Positions 62,628 through 64,000 of a stretch of 64,000 nt of DNA are shown in pieces; position 1 is the stretch's first letter, and every line of letters begins with the position of its first letter. The stretch covers positions 2,418,001 through 2,482,000 of the forward strand of contig OY723240.1 in the NCBI GenBank assembly GCA_963210315.1, in the 5' to 3' direction. The notes beneath the pieces are model-generated. The model was not told the DNA's origin. It saw nothing but the letters and a program-made list of their open reading frames with translations, and did no database searches. This stretch comes from Rhynchopus euleeides (Eukaryota; Euglenozoa; Diplonemea; Diplonemida; Diplonemidae). The translations under genes and the position numbers were made by a program.

Positions 62628-64000
62628 AATTGCTGCCCCATGGCACATTCTATTCCTTCGGGTTTGGTTCCGAAGGAGTGCCTTTGTTTCGGGAGGGACA
62701 CGACGCAGTCTTCTCGCAGCCCCGGACGGCAGCACAGGCCAGAGCTAAGCGACTGATTTGCTTCTCTTCAGAGACCCTGCCTTTGTCAGTACAGTCCAGG
62801 ACTTGGGGCTGCTTTTGCTACTTTTCAGCTCAGAAGTCACCTCACGGGACATCCAGAAGGGGGGGTGGTGTGTTGGGTCTGGAAACTCGGTTCATTTGCA
62901 TGGTGGTGGGGTCTAAACCCCCGTGCAGATGGTGATGGTGTCATTTTGGTCATCTGGTGCCTGCGATCGCTCCTGAGACGAGGTTTTCAGCCATTCGTCA
63001 CGAATGCCCATCCGTATTTCTGACCCTCCCCAGCTTGTCTGGATGGACGTGTTGGAAATCCGCGCGCCATTCGGTGATGTGGTGGCTATTCTCACTATTT
63101 CTTAGCGGGTTGCCTCGGACCCAGCCCCCTCCGGGTGTCACCACCCGGTGGAGACTACATCCCCCAACCCCCCGGGCCACCTCCTGGGTTGCAGCACAAG
63201 CAGAGAAATTATCGACACCGGGTCATTCTTTATGATTCGGGCGAAGCCAGCTGGCACTCTTGTGTCTTTCGGCGGTCTCCTTGCGACCCACCCACACCAC
63301 ATCATTTTCGGGGAGGACTGGACCAGTCTGGTTTGTTGCCATGGGATCTTCGCTGCAGCGCCGGAAACGGTGCGTTTTTTGTGTCAAACGGACCGTGCTC
63401 ACGGAAGGCGTTCAGAACTAAAAAGGTTGCAGTGGGAGCAATGTTTTGTTCACCTACACTCCACGCCCCAACGTGCAGGTGACCAGAAGGTTGCACAAAC
63501 AAAACACAAGAAACCCGGCAATCCTTTTTTGGTCCATTTCCTACGATATGTCCGATAACCTTTGGCGGATGGCGAAGGCCCCCGCGTGTTGCTGTCACTC
63601 CACGGCCCATCGAGGGGAGGGTGTGTGGTTGTTAGCTACCCTGCCTCGTTGTTTAGGCTGTGCGTGCAACATTCGCACCAACCTTCATCAGGCAAAAACA
63701 CGCGAGGGTTGTTCGCCCGGGTTTGGCGCACAGAACAATGCATTCCCTTCTCTTTTCTGCTACAGCAGGGGTCCTGTCTTCTTACTTCACTCCCGTACAC
63801 ACCCTGCCTGTGAGCAGACTATGTTTTGACGCCCCTGCCAGACACTCCTGCACACCACTAGCCTCATCCATCGCAAGGGTTCGAGGTTTTGTGTGTGTGG
63901 AAGCGTTTGCTTGCAACACATCGGGGGCCTTGACTCTAAAGTGAAGCAACGTGAGCCACCTCACAATATCGGTTGCAGCCTGACGCACTAGGGCACAGAG
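62628..64000. other. Right edge, no supported gene
   Basis: Short frames on both strands, none with a domain or convincing composition. No repeat family from the rest of the window is seen here. Confidence 0.5.

Overview
This is a eukaryotic protist window: GC-rich, with long TTAGGG-like arrays, spliceosomal introns (GT at the start, a pyrimidine tract and CAG at the end), CAG-encoded glutamine runs, and many nested DNA transposons. Every gene I can support lies on the + strand. Several start codons follow a pyrimidine tract plus AG, as expected for spliced-leader acceptors. The receptor-type adenylate cyclase at the right end has a catalytic domain of the kinetoplastid type. Together these suggest a euglenozoan with cis-introns, most likely a diplonemid. 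That is an inference; no rRNA or spliced-leader gene is present to prove it.

Left part (1-4.4 kb): dispersed repeats, a 691-bp palindromic transposon and 2.6 kb of degenerate telomere-like satellite that reverses orientation near 2.18 kb. From 4.4 to 28 kb is a subtelomere-like gene array. It holds a small secreted cysteine-containing protein; a truncated STAND-type protein (NACHT C-terminal part, pentapeptide repeats, WD40 propeller); five full-length ubiquitin-like/WD40 paralogues sharing the same propeller; a 1752-residue low-complexity protein; and two near-identical DUF4116-repeat genes whose ubiquitin-like front end is broken by one shared deletion. WD40 fragments lie between them.

From 28 to 45 kb: a TLDc-domain gene with one intron, an inverted-repeat (foldback) element, a 6-kb set of transposons nested inside each other, a four-exon coiled-coil protein, and a 2748-bp transposon carrying a broken PhoD-like phosphatase fragment. 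From 45 to 49.3 kb is CTR9, a housekeeping subunit of the Paf1 transcription-elongation complex. A second, inverted copy of the 2748-bp transposon lies on its other side (51.6-54.4 kb).

From 56 to 62.6 kb: a ubiquitin-like/DUF4116 gene split by an 856-bp insertion with an 18-bp direct repeat, then a membrane adenylate cyclase with a 5'-nucleotidase-like ectodomain.

The most interesting system is the 4.4-28 kb array: several proteins in which a beta-grasp (ubiquitin-like) or NACHT-derived front end is joined to a repeat domain. The WD40 paralogues are almost identical except at a few positions that recur in each blade. This pattern resembles diversifying recognition surfaces in fungal NACHT-WD40 and other innate-immune repeat proteins, although a recognition function is only inferred here.
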